From NCBI RefSeq assembly GCF_900142185.1, contig NZ_FQZZ01000003.1:62001-126000 (forward strand): 64,000 nt of DNA, in the 5' to 3' direction. The notes under the pieces were generated by a model. The model was not told the DNA's origin. It ran no database searches and saw only the letters and a list, made by a program, of their open reading frames with translations. The translations under genes were made by a program, and so were the position numbers. Positions 37,210-46,427 of this stretch are shown piece by piece; within the stretch, counting starts at the first letter, position 1, and each line of letters starts with the position of its first letter. This DNA is from Lutimaribacter pacificus (GTDB lineage Bacteria > Pseudomonadota > Alphaproteobacteria > Rhodobacterales > Rhodobacteraceae).

Positions 37210-37513
37210 CGTGGTGCCACCCTGCTGCAGTTCCTGGCAATTATGGTCGTCCTGGACAGCTAATTTTCCGTTAACCGCTCGTGCGCACTCTCAAAAGCAG
37301 TTCTTAGGGCAACCGCTGCGAACGCTAACTTCGTCCCGTAAACCAGACACTTGGCGAATAGTATTTCTCGCCGCCTTCGCCCCCCTGACCGGCCTGTGCC
37401 ACCCAAGGCTCTGAAACACGGGATGGCCCGTTGTGACGGGCACCGTCTTGACCGCCTTTCCCTGCCCCCTCACACCGCTATTCTGACCGCTACCGCAAGA
37501 CAGGAGACACGCC
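37210..37513. other. Right edge of the islet: probable gene remnant and cupin promoter region
   Basis: No complete gene is supported. On minus, about 37,260-37,380 holds an open stretch ending at a TAG (37260-37262) that translates to a helical, protein-like sequence (LFAKCLVYGTKLAFAAVALR, then TAFESAHERLTEN). It has no start before it enters the host-like DNA upstream of the cupin. This may be the 3' remnant of another islet gene. The last 100 bp carry GACAGGAGACACGCC, the ribosome site of the cupin gene. Confidence 0.5.
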
Positions 37514-37918
37514 ATGAAAATCCACCGCGCAGGCAGCCGCCCGTCACAAGGCCCGAACCCCGATTACTTCACAGGCACCGTCCGGTTCGATCCTGTCATC
37601 TCGGCCGAAGCACCCGCACGCATCAACGCCGTGACCGTCACGTTCGAGCCCGGCGCGCGCACGGCATGGCACACCCATCCCTACGGCCAGACCCTGATGG
37701 TCACCGCCGGCAAGGGTCGGATCGGCAAGCGCGCGGGCACGGTGCAGGAGGTTTTCCCCGGCGATGTGGTCTGGTTCGAACCCGGTGAGGAACACTGGCA
37801 CGGCGCCGCGCCGGACTGCGCGATGACGCATATCGCGATCCAGGAGAAAGAGGGCGACAGCGCCGCCGACTGGCTGGAAAAGGTGGCTGACGCCGATTAT
37901 CTCGCACAGGCCGGTTGA
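37514..37918 (+). CDS. Small cupin-domain protein
   Basis: This 134-residue single-cupin protein starts at the ATG at 37514 after a strong CAGGAG site. Cupin motif 1 is GARTAWHTHPYGQTLMVTAGKGRI (His residues in WHTHP) and motif 2 is FPGDVVWFEPGEEHWHGAAP (Glu-x-x-His). It resembles the small cupins annotated as (R)-mandelonitrile lyase-like or carboxymuconolactone-associated, but the activity is unproven. GC content is host-like, so it marks the right border of the AT-richer islet. The gene runs into a pair of palindromes and an inverted repeat at its 3' end. Confidence 0.88.
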   Translation: MKIHRAGSRPSQGPNPDYFTGTVRFDPVISAEAPARINAVTVTFEPGARTAWHTHPYGQTLMVTAGKGRIGKRAGTVQEVFPGDVVWFEPGEEHWHGAAPDCAMTHIAIQEKEGDSAADWLEKVADADYLAQAG

Positions 37919-37951
37919 ACCGCGCGGTTCGGGGTCAAAACCGCGCGGTTT
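37917..37951. repeat. Paired 14-bp palindromes, locus B
   Basis: GAACCGCGCGGTTC (37917-37930, overlapping the cupin stop codon) and AAACCGCGCGGTTT (37938-37951) are both perfect palindromes. Their centres are exactly 21 bp apart. The second is identical to the first element at 6808-6821. Confidence 0.75.
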
Positions 37952-37952
37952 C

Positions 37953-37981
37953 GGTATATTCAGGCGCACCAGGAATATACC
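37953..37981. repeat. Inverted repeat GGTATATTC / GAATATACC
   Basis: This is a perfect 9-bp inverted repeat with an 11-base centre, immediately after the locus B palindromes and ahead of tRNA-Gly. No U-run follows, so an operator is as likely as a weak terminator. Confidence 0.55.
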
Positions 37982-38052
37982 TTGGCCGTCGCCGCTCACC
38001 ATGAATCGGCCTTGACGGCCCCGCCGCGCTGGCATACCTCTGGCGCGCTCCC

Positions 38053-38126
38053 GCGGGTGTAGCTCAATGGTAGAGCCGCAGCTTCCCAAGCTGAAGACGA
38101 GGGTTCGATTCCCTTCACCCGCTCCA
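38053..38126 (+). tRNA. tRNA-Gly, anticodon CCC
   Basis: This 74-nt cloverleaf includes an encoded CCA. The acceptor stem is GCGGGTG / CACCCGC, the D arm GCTC-AATGGTA-GAGC, and the anticodon loop TTCCCAA with anticodon CCC. The T arm is AGGG-TTCGATT-CCCT, the discriminator T, then CCA. The 27-43 pair is a G-A mismatch. It reads GGG codons. Confidence 0.95.
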
Positions 38127-38192
38127 ATCCCCCACCCCATTGGCATTCCGGTTTGCGCTGCGCTATAGCATGGCTGTAACGGACAGGTTTCC

Positions 38193-39257
38193 ATGACTCG
38201 TGCGAGCATTCTGACAACGCTGGCCTTTGTGCTGCTGGGCGGGTTCGGCGGCTACATTGCCCAGATCCTGCATTTTCCCTTGCCCTTCATGCTGGGCAGC
38301 CTGGTGGCGACCGCGCTCGGCTCCACGCTGTTCGCGCGGGCGATTCCCGAAGGCTATCTCTTTCCCCAGCAGGTCCGGCTGATCTTTCTGGCGGTGATCG
38401 GGGTGATGATCGGCGCGCAGGTGTCGCCCGAACTGCTGGAGCTGCTGCCCGCGATGCTGGCCAGCTTTACCGCCATCGCCCTGTTCGTCGGGCTGGCGCA
38501 TGGCGGCAACTACCTGATCTTCCGCTATATCGGCGGCTACGACCCGGCCACGGCATTCTATTCCGGCACCCCCGGCGGGCTGATGGAATCCATTGCCCTG
38601 GGCGAGGCCGCGGGCGCCGATATCGCCACGCTGACCATGCAGCAGTTCCTGCGCATCATCCTGGTGATCAGCCTCGTTCCGGTGGGGCTGTCGCTGTGGA
38701 TGGGCGCGCCGGTGGGCAGCGCCAGCGGCATCACGCTGGCCCATGCCAGCCCGTCGGATTTCAGCCATGTGCACCTGGTGGTGCTGACCGGGCTGGCCGG
38801 GATCGTCCTCGGCAAGCTGCTGCACCTGCCCGCCTGGCAGCTGACCGGCCCGCTTTTCGCCGCGGCAGCGGTCAGCGCCACGGGACTCGGGGTGCTGGAT
38901 ATGCCGAACTGGATGATCTCGGTCTGCCAGGTGGTGATCGGCGCCAGCCTCGGGATGCGGCTGGGGGGCCTGCGCGGGCGGGCGATGCTGCACGGCACCT
39001 GGCTGGGCATCCTGTCGGTCGGGCTGATGCTGGGGATCGGGCTGGTCTTTTCGCTGATCCTGGTGCGGCTGACGGGGCAACCCCTCGACATTCTCCTGAT
39101 CAGCTTTGCCCCCGGCGGCGTGACCGAGATGGCGCTGGTCGCGCTCAGCCTGAATGCCAACCCCGCGCTGGTGACCGCCCACCATATCTGGCGCATCATC
39201 ATGACCGTGATCGAGCTGGCCTTCATCGGACGTTACGTCCAGCCACGCGTGCTTTGA
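38193..39257 (+). CDS. AbrB-family inner-membrane protein (PF05145 type)
   Basis: This 354-residue polytopic membrane protein has about ten helices in two internally similar halves. Each half carries a glycine-rich PxPxMLGS / PAWQLTGPLFAAA motif: ILHFPLPFMLGSLVATALG near residue 25, and LHLPAWQLTGPLFAAAAVSATG near 213. The segments FYSGTPGGLMESIALGEAAGAD and SFAPGGVTEMALVALSLNANPALVTAHHIWR are typical of the AbrB/ammonia-monooxygenase-named family, unrelated to the AbrB DNA-binding protein. The transported substrate is unknown. It starts at the ATG at 38193 and lies 66 bp after tRNA-Gly. Confidence 0.9.
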   Translation: MTRASILTTLAFVLLGGFGGYIAQILHFPLPFMLGSLVATALGSTLFARAIPEGYLFPQQVRLIFLAVIGVMIGAQVSPELLELLPAMLASFTAIALFVGLAHGGNYLIFRYIGGYDPATAFYSGTPGGLMESIALGEAAGADIATLTMQQFLRIILVISLVPVGLSLWMGAPVGSASGITLAHASPSDFSHVHLVVLTGLAGIVLGKLLHLPAWQLTGPLFAAAAVSATGLGVLDMPNWMISVCQVVIGASLGMRLGGLRGRAMLHGTWLGILSVGLMLGIGLVFSLILVRLTGQPLDILLISFAPGGVTEMALVALSLNANPALVTAHHIWRIIMTVIELAFIGRYVQPRVL

Positions 39258-39321
39258 CAGCGCGATCGGCCCTGCGCTATCGGAACCCATGTTCCACTGA
39301 CCGGCAGGAAAGGCCATAGCC

Positions 39322-40077
39322 ATGAAAATGCAAGACACCGCTGCGATCATCACCGGGGGCGCCTCGGGCCTGGGCGAGGCGACCGCGCGCCTGTTCCGCG
39401 AAAGCGGCGCCCAGGTCACGATCCTTGACCGCGACGCCGAAAAGGGCCCCGGGGTCGCCGACGAGATCGGCGCCACCTTCGTCGAAACCGACGTGACCAG
39501 CGAAACCTCGGTGCAGAACGCCATGGCCGAGGCCGTCAAGGCGATGGGCAGGATCAACGCCGCGATCAACTGCGCCGGTGTCGGCACCGCCGAAAAGACC
39601 CTGCACAAGGACGGCCCGCACAGCCTGGACCACTATAACCGGGTGATCGGCATCAACCTTGTCGGCACCTTCAACGTGTCGCGGCTGGCCGCCGCCGAAA
39701 TGGCGAAGAACGAGCCCACCGAAGACGGCCAGCGCGGCGTGATCGTCAACACCGCCTCGGTCGCGGCCTTCGATGGGCAGAAGGGCCAGGTGGCCTATGC
39801 CTCGTCCAAGGCGGGGATCGCGGGCATGTCGCTGCCGATGGCGCGCGACCTGTCGCGCGAGGGCATTCGCGTGATGGCCATCGCGCCCGGCATCTTCCTG
39901 ACGCCGATGCTGATGAGCCTGCCCGAAGAGGTGCGCCAGCAGCTTGCCATGGACGTCACCTGCCCCAAGCGGCTGGGCGATCCGCGCGAATATGCCGAGC
40001 TGGCCCGCTTCATCACCGAGTCGGGCTATCTGAACGGCGAGACGATCCGCATCGACGGCGCGCTGCGGATGCGCTGA
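39322..40077 (+). CDS. Short-chain dehydrogenase, HSD17B10/3-hydroxyacyl-CoA dehydrogenase-like
   Basis: This 251-residue SDR enzyme has the NAD-binding motif [15 protein letters not shown] (residues 11-25) and NCAG (about 88-91). The catalytic Ser is in [14 protein letters not shown], and Tyr-x-x-x-Lys is in [12 protein letters not shown]. The region [30 protein letters not shown], and the end [18 protein letters not shown], match type-II 3-hydroxyacyl-CoA dehydrogenases, suggesting beta-oxidation-like work. AGGAAAGG precedes the ATG. It is 64 bp after the AbrB gene, and the composite repeat after it probably ends transcription. Confidence 0.92.
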   Translation: MKMQDTAAIITGGASGLGEATARLFRESGAQVTILDRDAEKGPGVADEIGATFVETDVTSETSVQNAMAEAVKAMGRINAAINCAGVGTAEKTLHKDGPHSLDHYNRVIGINLVGTFNVSRLAAAEMAKNEPTEDGQRGVIVNTASVAAFDGQKGQVAYASSKAGIAGMSLPMARDLSREGIRVMAIAPGIFLTPMLMSLPEEVRQQLAMDVTCPKRLGDPREYAELARFITESGYLNGETIRIDGALRMR

Positions 40078-40085
40078 ACGGGCAA

Positions 40086-40157
40086 AGGGGGGCTGCCAGC
40101 CCCCCTCTTGTCGCTGCGCGACAATTCACCCCCGGAAGTATTTGCAGAACGATGAAG
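40086..40157 (+). repeat. Composite intergenic repeat, copy 3 (double hairpin plus tail)
   Basis: The first hairpin is AGGGGGGCT / AGCCCCCCT (40086-40106) and the second TTGTCGC / GCGACAA (40108-40124). The tail at 40129-40157 begins CCCCCGGAAGTATTTGCAG and ends GATGAAG. It lies between convergent SDR and uup genes, where the hairpins can terminate either transcript. The tail is the best match to copy 2. Confidence 0.8.
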
Positions 40158-40166
40158 CCCGGCGGA

Positions 40167-41993
40167 TCAGACCGCGTTTTCGCCCTTTTCCATCAGGGTC
40201 AGCCATTCCTCTTCGGCCCCGGCCAGTGCGGTCTGGCGCTGCACCAGTGCTTCGGTTGCCTTCTGGAACTTCACCGGCTCGCTTGTGTAAAGATCGGGCC
40301 GGGCGAGCAGCTCTTCGAGCTTGGCGATCTCGGCGCCCAGCCGATCGATCTCGTCCGGCAGCGCCTCGAGCCGGTGCTTTTCGGTGAAAGTCAGGCCCGG
40401 TTGCGTGGGCTTTTCCTTTTTCACCTCTTTCTTCAGGTTCGTGGCTTGGGATACTGATTTATCAGGCTTTTCCCCGGCCTGGCTTTCCGCCCTCTGGGCC
40501 AGGTAGTCGCTCCAGCCGCCGGCATAGACGGTGGCGCGGCCGTCCCCTTCCATCGCGATGGTGGTGGTGGCCACGCGATCCAGGAAATCGCGGTCGTGGC
40601 TGACCAGCAGCACGGTGCCGTCGAAATCGTCCAGCAATTCCTGCAACAGGTCCAGCGTTTCGATATCGAGGTCGTTGGTCGGTTCGTCCAGCACCAGCAG
40701 GTTGGATTCCCGCGCCATCAGCCGGGCCAGCAAAAGCCGCGCCTTTTCCCCGCCCGAAAGCGATTTGACCGGCGCCCGCGCCTGGGCGTCGTCGAACAGG
40801 AAATCCTTGAGATAGGCAACCACGTGTTTCGGCTGTCCGCGCACAAGCACCTGGTCGGCCTTGCCCGACACCCGCATATCGGGATCGCCGGTCAGGCTGT
40901 CCCAGAGCGTCATTTCCGGGTCGAGCCGCGCGCGCGCCTGGTCGAACACCGCCGGCAGCAGGTTGGTGCCATGGGTGACGGTGCCGGTATCGGGCTCGAT
41001 TTCCTTCATCAGCAGTTTCAGCAGCGTCGTCTTGCCCACGCCGTTGGGCCCGACAAAGGCGACGCGATCGCCCCGCAGGATGCGGATATCGAAGGGGCGC
41101 AGGATCAGCTTGTCGCCGTAAGCCTTTGAAATGCCTTTCGCTTCGATCACCTTGCGGCCGGATTTCGGGCCGTCCGCCAGCGCCATTGCCGCGGTGCCCT
41201 GCCGCTTGATCTGCGCCGCGCGGTCGGCGCGCAGCGCCTGCAGCGCGCGCACCCGGCCCTGGTTGCGCTTGCGCCGGGCGCTGATGCCCTCGACGGCCCA
41301 GCGCGCCTCGGCCCGGATCTTGCGGTCCAGCTTGTGCCGGGCGGTATCCTCTTCTTCCCAGACCTTGTCGCGCCAGGCCTCGAACCCTTCGAATCCTTCC
41401 TCGCGGCGGCGCACCGCGCCCCGGTCGATCCACAGCGTCGCGCGCGTCAGCGCCCGCAGGAAGGCGCGGTCGTGGGAAATCAGCACGAAACCCGCGCGGG
41501 TCTGGCGCAGCTCGTCCTCAAGCCAGCGGATCGCCTGGATATCCAGGTGGTTGGTCGGCTCGTCCAGCAGCATCAGGTCGGGCGCCTCGGCCATCAGTTT
41601 CGCCAGCGCGGCGCGGCGGCGTTCCCCGCCGCTGGCGGTCTCCACCGGTCGTGCGGGGTCGAATTTCAGCCCCTCGCCCGCCATTTCCACGCGATACATC
41701 TCGCCCGGCTCCAGCGTGCTGGCGGCATAATCACCCAGCGTGGCAAAGCCGGTCATGTCCGGCTCCTGCTCCATGTAGCCCACGGAAATGCCCGGCGGCA
41801 CCACACGTTCGCCGGTGTCGGGCTCGACCAGCCCGGCCATCACCTTCATCAGCGTGGATTTGCCCGAGCCGTTGCGCCCCACCAGCGCCACCCGGTCGCC
41901 CGGCTGCACCACCAGCGACAGGCCGGAAAACACCGGATCGCCGCCGAAGGTCAGCGAGATGTCGTTGAGCTGGAGTAAAGGAGCGCGTGCCAT
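40167..41993 (-). CDS. uup: ABC-F ATPase, Uup type
   Basis: This 608-residue soluble protein has two ABC domains and no membrane part. Domain 1 has Walker A GRNGSGKST, signature ASGGERRRAAL and LLLDEPTNHLDI. Domain 2 has Walker A GPNGVGKTT, signature LSGGEKARLLLARL and LLVLDEPTNDLDI. The linker is charged, and the C-terminal coiled coil (about residues 530-608, EKHRLEALPDEIDRLGAEIAKLEELLARP) is characteristic of Uup. ABC-F proteins act on the ribosome. Uup also affects transposon excision and branched DNA in E. coli. Convergent with the SDR gene. Confidence 0.93.
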   Translation of the reverse strand: MARAPLLQLNDISLTFGGDPVFSGLSLVVQPGDRVALVGRNGSGKSTLMKVMAGLVEPDTGERVVPPGISVGYMEQEPDMTGFATLGDYAASTLEPGEMYRVEMAGEGLKFDPARPVETASGGERRRAALAKLMAEAPDLMLLDEPTNHLDIQAIRWLEDELRQTRAGFVLISHDRAFLRALTRATLWIDRGAVRRREEGFEGFEAWRDKVWEEEDTARHKLDRKIRAEARWAVEGISARRKRNQGRVRALQALRADRAAQIKRQGTAAMALADGPKSGRKVIEAKGISKAYGDKLILRPFDIRILRGDRVAFVGPNGVGKTTLLKLLMKEIEPDTGTVTHGTNLLPAVFDQARARLDPEMTLWDSLTGDPDMRVSGKADQVLVRGQPKHVVAYLKDFLFDDAQARAPVKSLSGGEKARLLLARLMARESNLLVLDEPTNDLDIETLDLLQELLDDFDGTVLLVSHDRDFLDRVATTTIAMEGDGRATVYAGGWSDYLAQRAESQAGEKPDKSVSQATNLKKEVKKEKPTQPGLTFTEKHRLEALPDEIDRLGAEIAKLEELLARPDLYTSEPVKFQKATEALVQRQTALAGAEEEWLTLMEKGENAV

Positions 41994-42033
41994 GCCGCGC
42001 AGCTATCCCCGCGCCCGGTTGCCGTCAAGCGGT

Positions 42034-42765
42034 TCAGCCCGCCACCGCGCGCAGCAGTTTCTTGCGGGCGGGCGGAATGGCGCGGATTTCCAGCCCGGTG
42101 AACACGTGCAGCGTGTTCATCTGGTCGTCCACCACCGCGTGATCGCTGACCCAGCCGCCCATCAGCAGGTAGGTGCGCAGCAGCGGCGGCATGCGCAGCA
42201 TCGCCAGCTTGGCGTCGGGCTTGCGCCGCAAAAGCTGGGCAAACCGGAACACGCGCGGCGCCTTGACCCGCGGCAGCCAGCGTTTCGGCGCGATATGCCG
42301 GTCGCGCAGCACGGTGAAGGCGTCGAGATACTGGTCCGCCTCGGTGCCCTTGAACGACGAGCAGCCGAACAGCAGCTCGACCCCGTGTTCGTCGACATAT
42401 CCCGTCATCGCGCCCCAGGCGACGCGCAGGATATCGGGGTCTTTCACCTGCGGATGGATGCAGAACCGCCCCAGTTCGACCATCGGGCCGGCAAAGCTGC
42501 GCAGGCGCGACAATTCGTAATATTGCGCGGAATAGCTGCGGTCGATCTCGGCCCCGTGGCTGAGCGGCAGGAACCGGAAGCAGCAGACCGGGCGGCCGGT
42601 TGCCACCTCTTCGACAAGGATATGGGCGCAGATCTCGTCGAAGCGGTCCGCATCCAGCCCCTCGCCGCCGTGAAAGCACAGGTGCCGCAGGCGTTGCGCC
42701 GCGGTCAGATCGTCAGGCGTTTCGGCCAGCCGCGCGATATAGCGGCCCCGTTTCAGTGTCGTCAT
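42034..42765 (-). CDS. olsB: L-ornithine N-alpha-acyltransferase-like protein
   Basis: OlsB joins a 3-hydroxyacyl group from ACP to ornithine, the first step of ornithine-lipid synthesis. The 243-residue protein has the GNAT-like core (QRLRHLCFHGGEGLDADRFDEICAHILVEE, GRPVCCFRFLPL, ELSRLRSFAGPMVELGRFCIHPQ). It also has PPLLRTYLLMGGWVSDHAVVDDQMNTLHVFTGLEI, matching OlsB/hemolysin-like acyltransferases. The ATG at 42765 is used, with AGG 9 nt upstream; an ATG at 42774 abuts that AGG. No olsA is adjacent. Cys in RHLCFH and VCCF are unremarkable. Confidence 0.85.
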   Translation of the reverse strand: MTTLKRGRYIARLAETPDDLTAAQRLRHLCFHGGEGLDADRFDEICAHILVEEVATGRPVCCFRFLPLSHGAEIDRSYSAQYYELSRLRSFAGPMVELGRFCIHPQVKDPDILRVAWGAMTGYVDEHGVELLFGCSSFKGTEADQYLDAFTVLRDRHIAPKRWLPRVKAPRVFRFAQLLRRKPDAKLAMLRMPPLLRTYLLMGGWVSDHAVVDDQMNTLHVFTGLEIRAIPPARKKLLRAVAG

Positions 42766-42856
42766 GGCGGCCATCCTGCAATGAGCCCTGTGCGAAAAAT
42801 CTAGTCGCACGCCCCATAGCACACAAGATGTGACAGCCCCGCGACGGGTGCCGGGA

Positions 42857-43294
42857 TCAATCCAGGATGTCGCCGGCGGCGAAATTGCCCAGGTTGCGCA
42901 GAAGCTGCCGGAGGAAGCCGTTATCCGCCGTCGCGCTTTCGGTCACGCGGCGGGCCAGCGGCACGACCTGCCCGTCTTCCAGCCCGAAGCGTTCGATGTT
43001 GCGCACCACGCCCGCGTCGTCGAAGCTGATCGCCAGAACCTCGCGGCTGACCACCTCGGGGCGGCGATAGGCGTAATGGCGTACCCGGCTCTGGACGTAG
43101 TAATATCCCGAACTGTCCAGAACCCCGCCCGCCGAGGGCGAGCCGACGACCTCGGCCACGGTATCGCGGGTGTCCACGCCGACGACGATCTGGGACAGAT
43201 CCTCTTCCTTGGGAACGTAGCCGTGATTGCGATAGACCGCCGAACAGGCCGCCAGGGCCAGAACGCACAGAACTGCAGCGATTTTGCGGACCAT
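42857..43294 (-). CDS. bamE: BamE/SmpA-type outer-membrane lipoprotein
   Basis: BamE is a small lipoprotein of the BAM complex that supports BamA. The 145-residue protein has a lipoprotein signal (VRKIAAVLCVLALAAC, acylated Cys at residue 17). The SmpA/OmlA domain follows: YVPKEEDLSQIVVGVDTRDTVAEVVGSPSAGGVLDSSGYYYVQSRVRHYAYRRPEVVSREVLAISFDDAGVVRNIERFGLEDGQ. The C-terminal extension is family-typical for alphaproteobacteria. It is divergent from the DUF177-rpmF-plsX-fabH unit. Together with the bamA gene at the window start, it is one of two BAM components seen. Confidence 0.92.
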   Translation of the reverse strand: MVRKIAAVLCVLALAACSAVYRNHGYVPKEEDLSQIVVGVDTRDTVAEVVGSPSAGGVLDSSGYYYVQSRVRHYAYRRPEVVSREVLAISFDDAGVVRNIERFGLEDGQVVPLARRVTESATADNGFLRQLLRNLGNFAAGDILD

Positions 43295-43380
43295 CCACGC
43301 CCCCCTTGCCTTGGCACGCCGTGCCTTCTATCCCGATTACAGAAGGAACCGGCAGGGTTCAAGAATGGAAGCGCGCCGAG

Positions 43381-43923
43381 ATGACCAAAGCCCAGACCCG
43401 TTTTCGCATGTCCGAGCTGCCGCCGTCGCGGCCGGTGACGTTCGAACTGCGCCCCACGCCCGATGAAAACCGCGCCATCGCGGACGACCTGGGCCTGTCG
43501 GGGCTGCGCAAGCTGTCCTTCCAGGGCACGCTCGAACCCGAGGGCAAGCGCGACTGGCGGCTGGTCGCGCATCTGGGTGCGACCGTCACGCAGCCCTGCG
43601 TGGTGACGCTGGCCCCCGTCACCACCCGCATAGAAGAGGACGTCACGCGCCGCTACCTTGCCGCCATGCCGGGGATTCCCGACGAGGACGAGGTCGAGAT
43701 GCCCGAGGACGACAGTATCGAGCCGCTGCCCGACATGCTGGACCTGTCCGTCGTGATGACCGAGGCGCTGGCGCTGGCGCTGCCGCTCTACCCCCGTGCC
43801 GAAGGGGCGGAGCTTGAGGAAACGGTGGTCACCGAACCCGGAAAGACGCCGCTCAGGGACGAGGATACCAGGCCCTTTTCGGGGCTTTCCGCATTGCGTG
43901 ATGCGCTGAAAAAGGACGATTGA
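43381..43923 (+). CDS. DUF177/YceD-family protein
   Basis: This 180-residue protein of the YceD family is found beside rpmF in most bacteria and implicated in 23S rRNA or ribosome assembly. The ATG at 43381 begins TKAQTRFRMSELP. The core is LRKLSFQGTLEPEGKRDWRLVAHLGATVTQPCVVTLAPVTTRIEEDVTRRYL, with the single conserved Cys in TQPCVV. An acidic C-terminus follows (EDEVEMPEDDSIEPLPD, FSGLSALRDALKKDD). An upstream in-frame start would overlap the bamE promoter region. A 167-bp gap with its own promoter separates it from rpmF. Confidence 0.9.
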   Translation: MTKAQTRFRMSELPPSRPVTFELRPTPDENRAIADDLGLSGLRKLSFQGTLEPEGKRDWRLVAHLGATVTQPCVVTLAPVTTRIEEDVTRRYLAAMPGIPDEDEVEMPEDDSIEPLPDMLDLSVVMTEALALALPLYPRAEGAELEETVVTEPGKTPLRDEDTRPFSGLSALRDALKKDD

Positions 43924-43954
43924 ACCATGCCCGCCGGCACGCGCAAAAAACCGC

Positions 43955-43982
43955 TTGCTTATGCACGGAATCGCAGTATTTT
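43955..43982 (+). promoter_or_regulatory. Candidate promoter of rpmF
   Basis: TTGCTT (43955-43960) and TATTTT (43977-43982), 16 bp apart, lie about 110 bp upstream of rpmF. They are a fair match to the housekeeping sigma consensus; the spacer is slightly short. Confidence 0.4.
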
Positions 43983-44090
43983 CCGGCCTTCATCGGATTC
44001 AGGGTTGGACATGCGGGCAACACTTCTGTAACTGCCCCCTAAACCCTTGTGAAACACGGCGCAGGGCGCCACAGGAATAAAGGTTGCGAC

Positions 44091-44297
44091 ATGGCTGTCC
44101 AACAGAACAAAGTATCGAAATCGCGCCGCAACAACCGCCGCGCACATGACGCGCTGGTTGCGGCAAACCCCAACGAATGCCCCAATTGCGGTGAACTGAA
44201 GCGTCCGCATCACGTCTGCGCGGCCTGCGGCCATTATTCCGACCGCGAAGTGGTCGCCATGGTCGACGAGGTTGATCTGGACGAAGACGCGGCCTGA
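44091..44297 (+). CDS. rpmF: 50S ribosomal protein L32
   Basis: L32 is a small zinc-type protein of the large subunit. The 68-residue product begins [21 protein letters not shown] and has the paired CxxC motifs [18 protein letters not shown], the zinc-ribbon (C+) form. AAAGG lies about 6 nt before the ATG. rpmF-plsX-fabH is a widely conserved arrangement coupling ribosome and lipid synthesis; plsX begins 19 bp later. Confidence 0.97.
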   Translation: MAVQQNKVSKSRRNNRRAHDALVAANPNECPNCGELKRPHHVCAACGHYSDREVVAMVDEVDLDEDAA

Positions 44298-44316
44298 TCG
44301 CAGGGCGATTGTCCGC

Positions 44317-45414
44317 ATGAGTGGCTCTCAGGATCAATCCTCGAACGCTCAGCGACGGATCGTCATTTCTGTTGACGCCATGGGTGGCGACCGGGGGCCG
44401 GCGACCGTTGTCGCCGGCATTTCGCGTTCGGCGAAAAAGAATCCCGACATCGCCTTCATCCTGCACGGCCCCAGAGACGAACTGACGCGGCTGGTCGCAA
44501 AGCGGCGCGCGCTTGCCGGCCGCTGCGAGATCCGCGATGCCAGCGACGTCGTGCACATGGAGGACAAGCCCAGCCAGGTGATGCGCCATGGCGACGGCAC
44601 CTCGATGTGGTCGGCGCTGGAATCGGTGCGCAACGGCGAGGCCACGGTCTGCGTGTCCTGCGGCAATACCGGCGCGCTGATGGTGCTGTCGATGCTGCGG
44701 CTGAAACGGCTGCCCGGCGTCAACCGCCCCGCCATCGCCGTGCTCTGGCCGTCGCGCAACCCGCAGGGATTCAACGTGATGCTGGACGTGGGCGCCGATA
44801 TTCGCGCCGACGCGCAGGATCTGCTAAGATACGCGCTGATGGGGTCGTCCTACGCGCGCAACGGGCTGGCGCTGGACCATCCGCGCATCGGCCTGCTGAA
44901 TGTCGGCACCGAGGAACACAAGGGCCGGGCCGAACTGAAGGCCGCGCATGACCTGATCGCGGCCAATGCCGAAAAGGCGCGGTTCGACTTCGTCGGCTTC
45001 GTCGAAGGCGGCGATATCCCCGGCGACCGCTGCGACGTGATCGTGACCGACGGGTTCACCGGCAACATCGCGCTGAAGACCGGGGAAGGCACCGCAAGCC
45101 TGATCGGCGACCTGCTGAAAGAGGCGTTCGAATATACGCCCCTGTCGCGCATCGCCGCCCTTCTGGCGCTGACCTCGATGCGGCGCCTGCAAAAACGGAT
45201 AGACCCGCGCCGGGTGAATGGCGGGGTGTTCCTGGGGCTGAACGGGACGGTGGTGAAATCGCATGGCGCGGCCGATGCCACCGGCGTGTCCGCCGCCGTC
45301 AAGCTGGCCTTCCAGCTTGCGCAAAGCGGCTTTTCGGACAAGATCGCCGCACGGCTGGCGGCCGCCACCTCGCAGCTGGAAGACATGAAGACCGAAAAGG
45401 ACGTGGCAGAATGA
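44317..45414 (+). CDS. plsX: Phosphate acyltransferase PlsX
   Basis: PlsX makes acyl-phosphate from acyl-ACP for phospholipid synthesis. The ATG at 44317 gives 365 residues. Core motifs are [104 protein letters not shown] and [23 protein letters not shown]. Its stop overlaps the fabH start by four bases (ATGA), showing translational coupling. Confidence 0.97.
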   Translation: MSGSQDQSSNAQRRIVISVDAMGGDRGPATVVAGISRSAKKNPDIAFILHGPRDELTRLVAKRRALAGRCEIRDASDVVHMEDKPSQVMRHGDGTSMWSALESVRNGEATVCVSCGNTGALMVLSMLRLKRLPGVNRPAIAVLWPSRNPQGFNVMLDVGADIRADAQDLLRYALMGSSYARNGLALDHPRIGLLNVGTEEHKGRAELKAAHDLIAANAEKARFDFVGFVEGGDIPGDRCDVIVTDGFTGNIALKTGEGTASLIGDLLKEAFEYTPLSRIAALLALTSMRRLQKRIDPRRVNGGVFLGLNGTVVKSHGAADATGVSAAVKLAFQLAQSGFSDKIAARLAAATSQLEDMKTEKDVAE

Positions 45415-46385
45415 CGATACGGGCAGTGGTGCGGGGCGTCGGGCATTACCTGCCCGAGCGCGTCGTCGAGAACAGCGAATTCGAAAAGACGCTGGATACC
45501 AGCGACGAATGGATTCGCACCCGCTCCGGTATCGAGCGCCGGCATTTCGCCGCCGATGGCGAAACCACCTCGGCCCTGGCGCTCCATGCCGCGCGTGCGG
45601 CGCTGGACGATGCCGGGCTGGCCGCCGACGATATCGACGCGATCATCCTCGCCACCTCGACCCCCGACCTGACCTTCCCCTCGGTCGCCACCATGGTGCA
45701 GGAGGGGCTGGGCATGACGCGCGGCTTCGGTTTCGACGTGCAGGCCGTCTGCGCCGGATTCATCTTCGCGCTGGCCAACGCCAATGCCCTGATCCTGTCG
45801 GGCCAGGCGCAGCGCGTGCTGGTGATCGGGGCCGAGACCTTTTCCCGAATCATGGACTGGACCGACCGGTCGACCTGCGTCCTGTTTGGCGACGGTGCCG
45901 GCGCGCTCGTGCTCGAAGCGCAGGAAGGCACCGGGGAAACCTCGGACCGGGGGATTCTGTCCGCCGACCTGAACTCCGACGGCCGATACCGCGACATGCT
46001 CTATGTCGATGGCGGCGTGTCCTCGACCGGCGAGGCGGGCAAGCTGCGGATGCAGGGCAACCCGCTGTTCCGGCAGGCGGTGGACAAGCTGACCTCGACC
46101 GCCCATGCCGCGCTGGCCAGGGTCGGGCTGAGCGATGGCGACGTGGACTGGATCGTGCCGCACCAGGCCAATATCCGCATCATCCAGGGCACCGCAAAGA
46201 AGATGGGCCTGTCGATGGATCGCGTGGTCGTCACGGTGCAGGATCACGGCAACACCTCGGCGGCGTCGATCCCGCTGGCGCTGTCGGTGGGGCGCGAACG
46301 CGGCCAGATCAAGGAGGGCGACCTGATCGTCACCGAGGCGATCGGCGGCGGGCTGGCCTGGGGCGCGGTGGTCCTGCGCTGGTAG
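45411..46385 (+). CDS. fabH: 3-oxoacyl-ACP synthase III
   Basis: FabH condenses acetyl-CoA with malonyl-ACP to start fatty-acid synthesis. The 324-residue protein has the catalytic Cys in [17 protein letters not shown], His in [13 protein letters not shown] and Asn in [29 protein letters not shown] near residue 30 and [13 protein letters not shown] at the end are typical. It starts inside the plsX stop and is followed by the ihfA promoter. Confidence 0.97.
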   Translation: MTIRAVVRGVGHYLPERVVENSEFEKTLDTSDEWIRTRSGIERRHFAADGETTSALALHAARAALDDAGLAADDIDAIILATSTPDLTFPSVATMVQEGLGMTRGFGFDVQAVCAGFIFALANANALILSGQAQRVLVIGAETFSRIMDWTDRSTCVLFGDGAGALVLEAQEGTGETSDRGILSADLNSDGRYRDMLYVDGGVSSTGEAGKLRMQGNPLFRQAVDKLTSTAHAALARVGLSDGDVDWIVPHQANIRIIQGTAKKMGLSMDRVVVTVQDHGNTSAASIPLALSVGRERGQIKEGDLIVTEAIGGGLAWGAVVLRW

Positions 46386-46427
46386 GCGATTTCCGGCATG
46401 TAAACGCCGCTTGCCAAGCCATTGATA

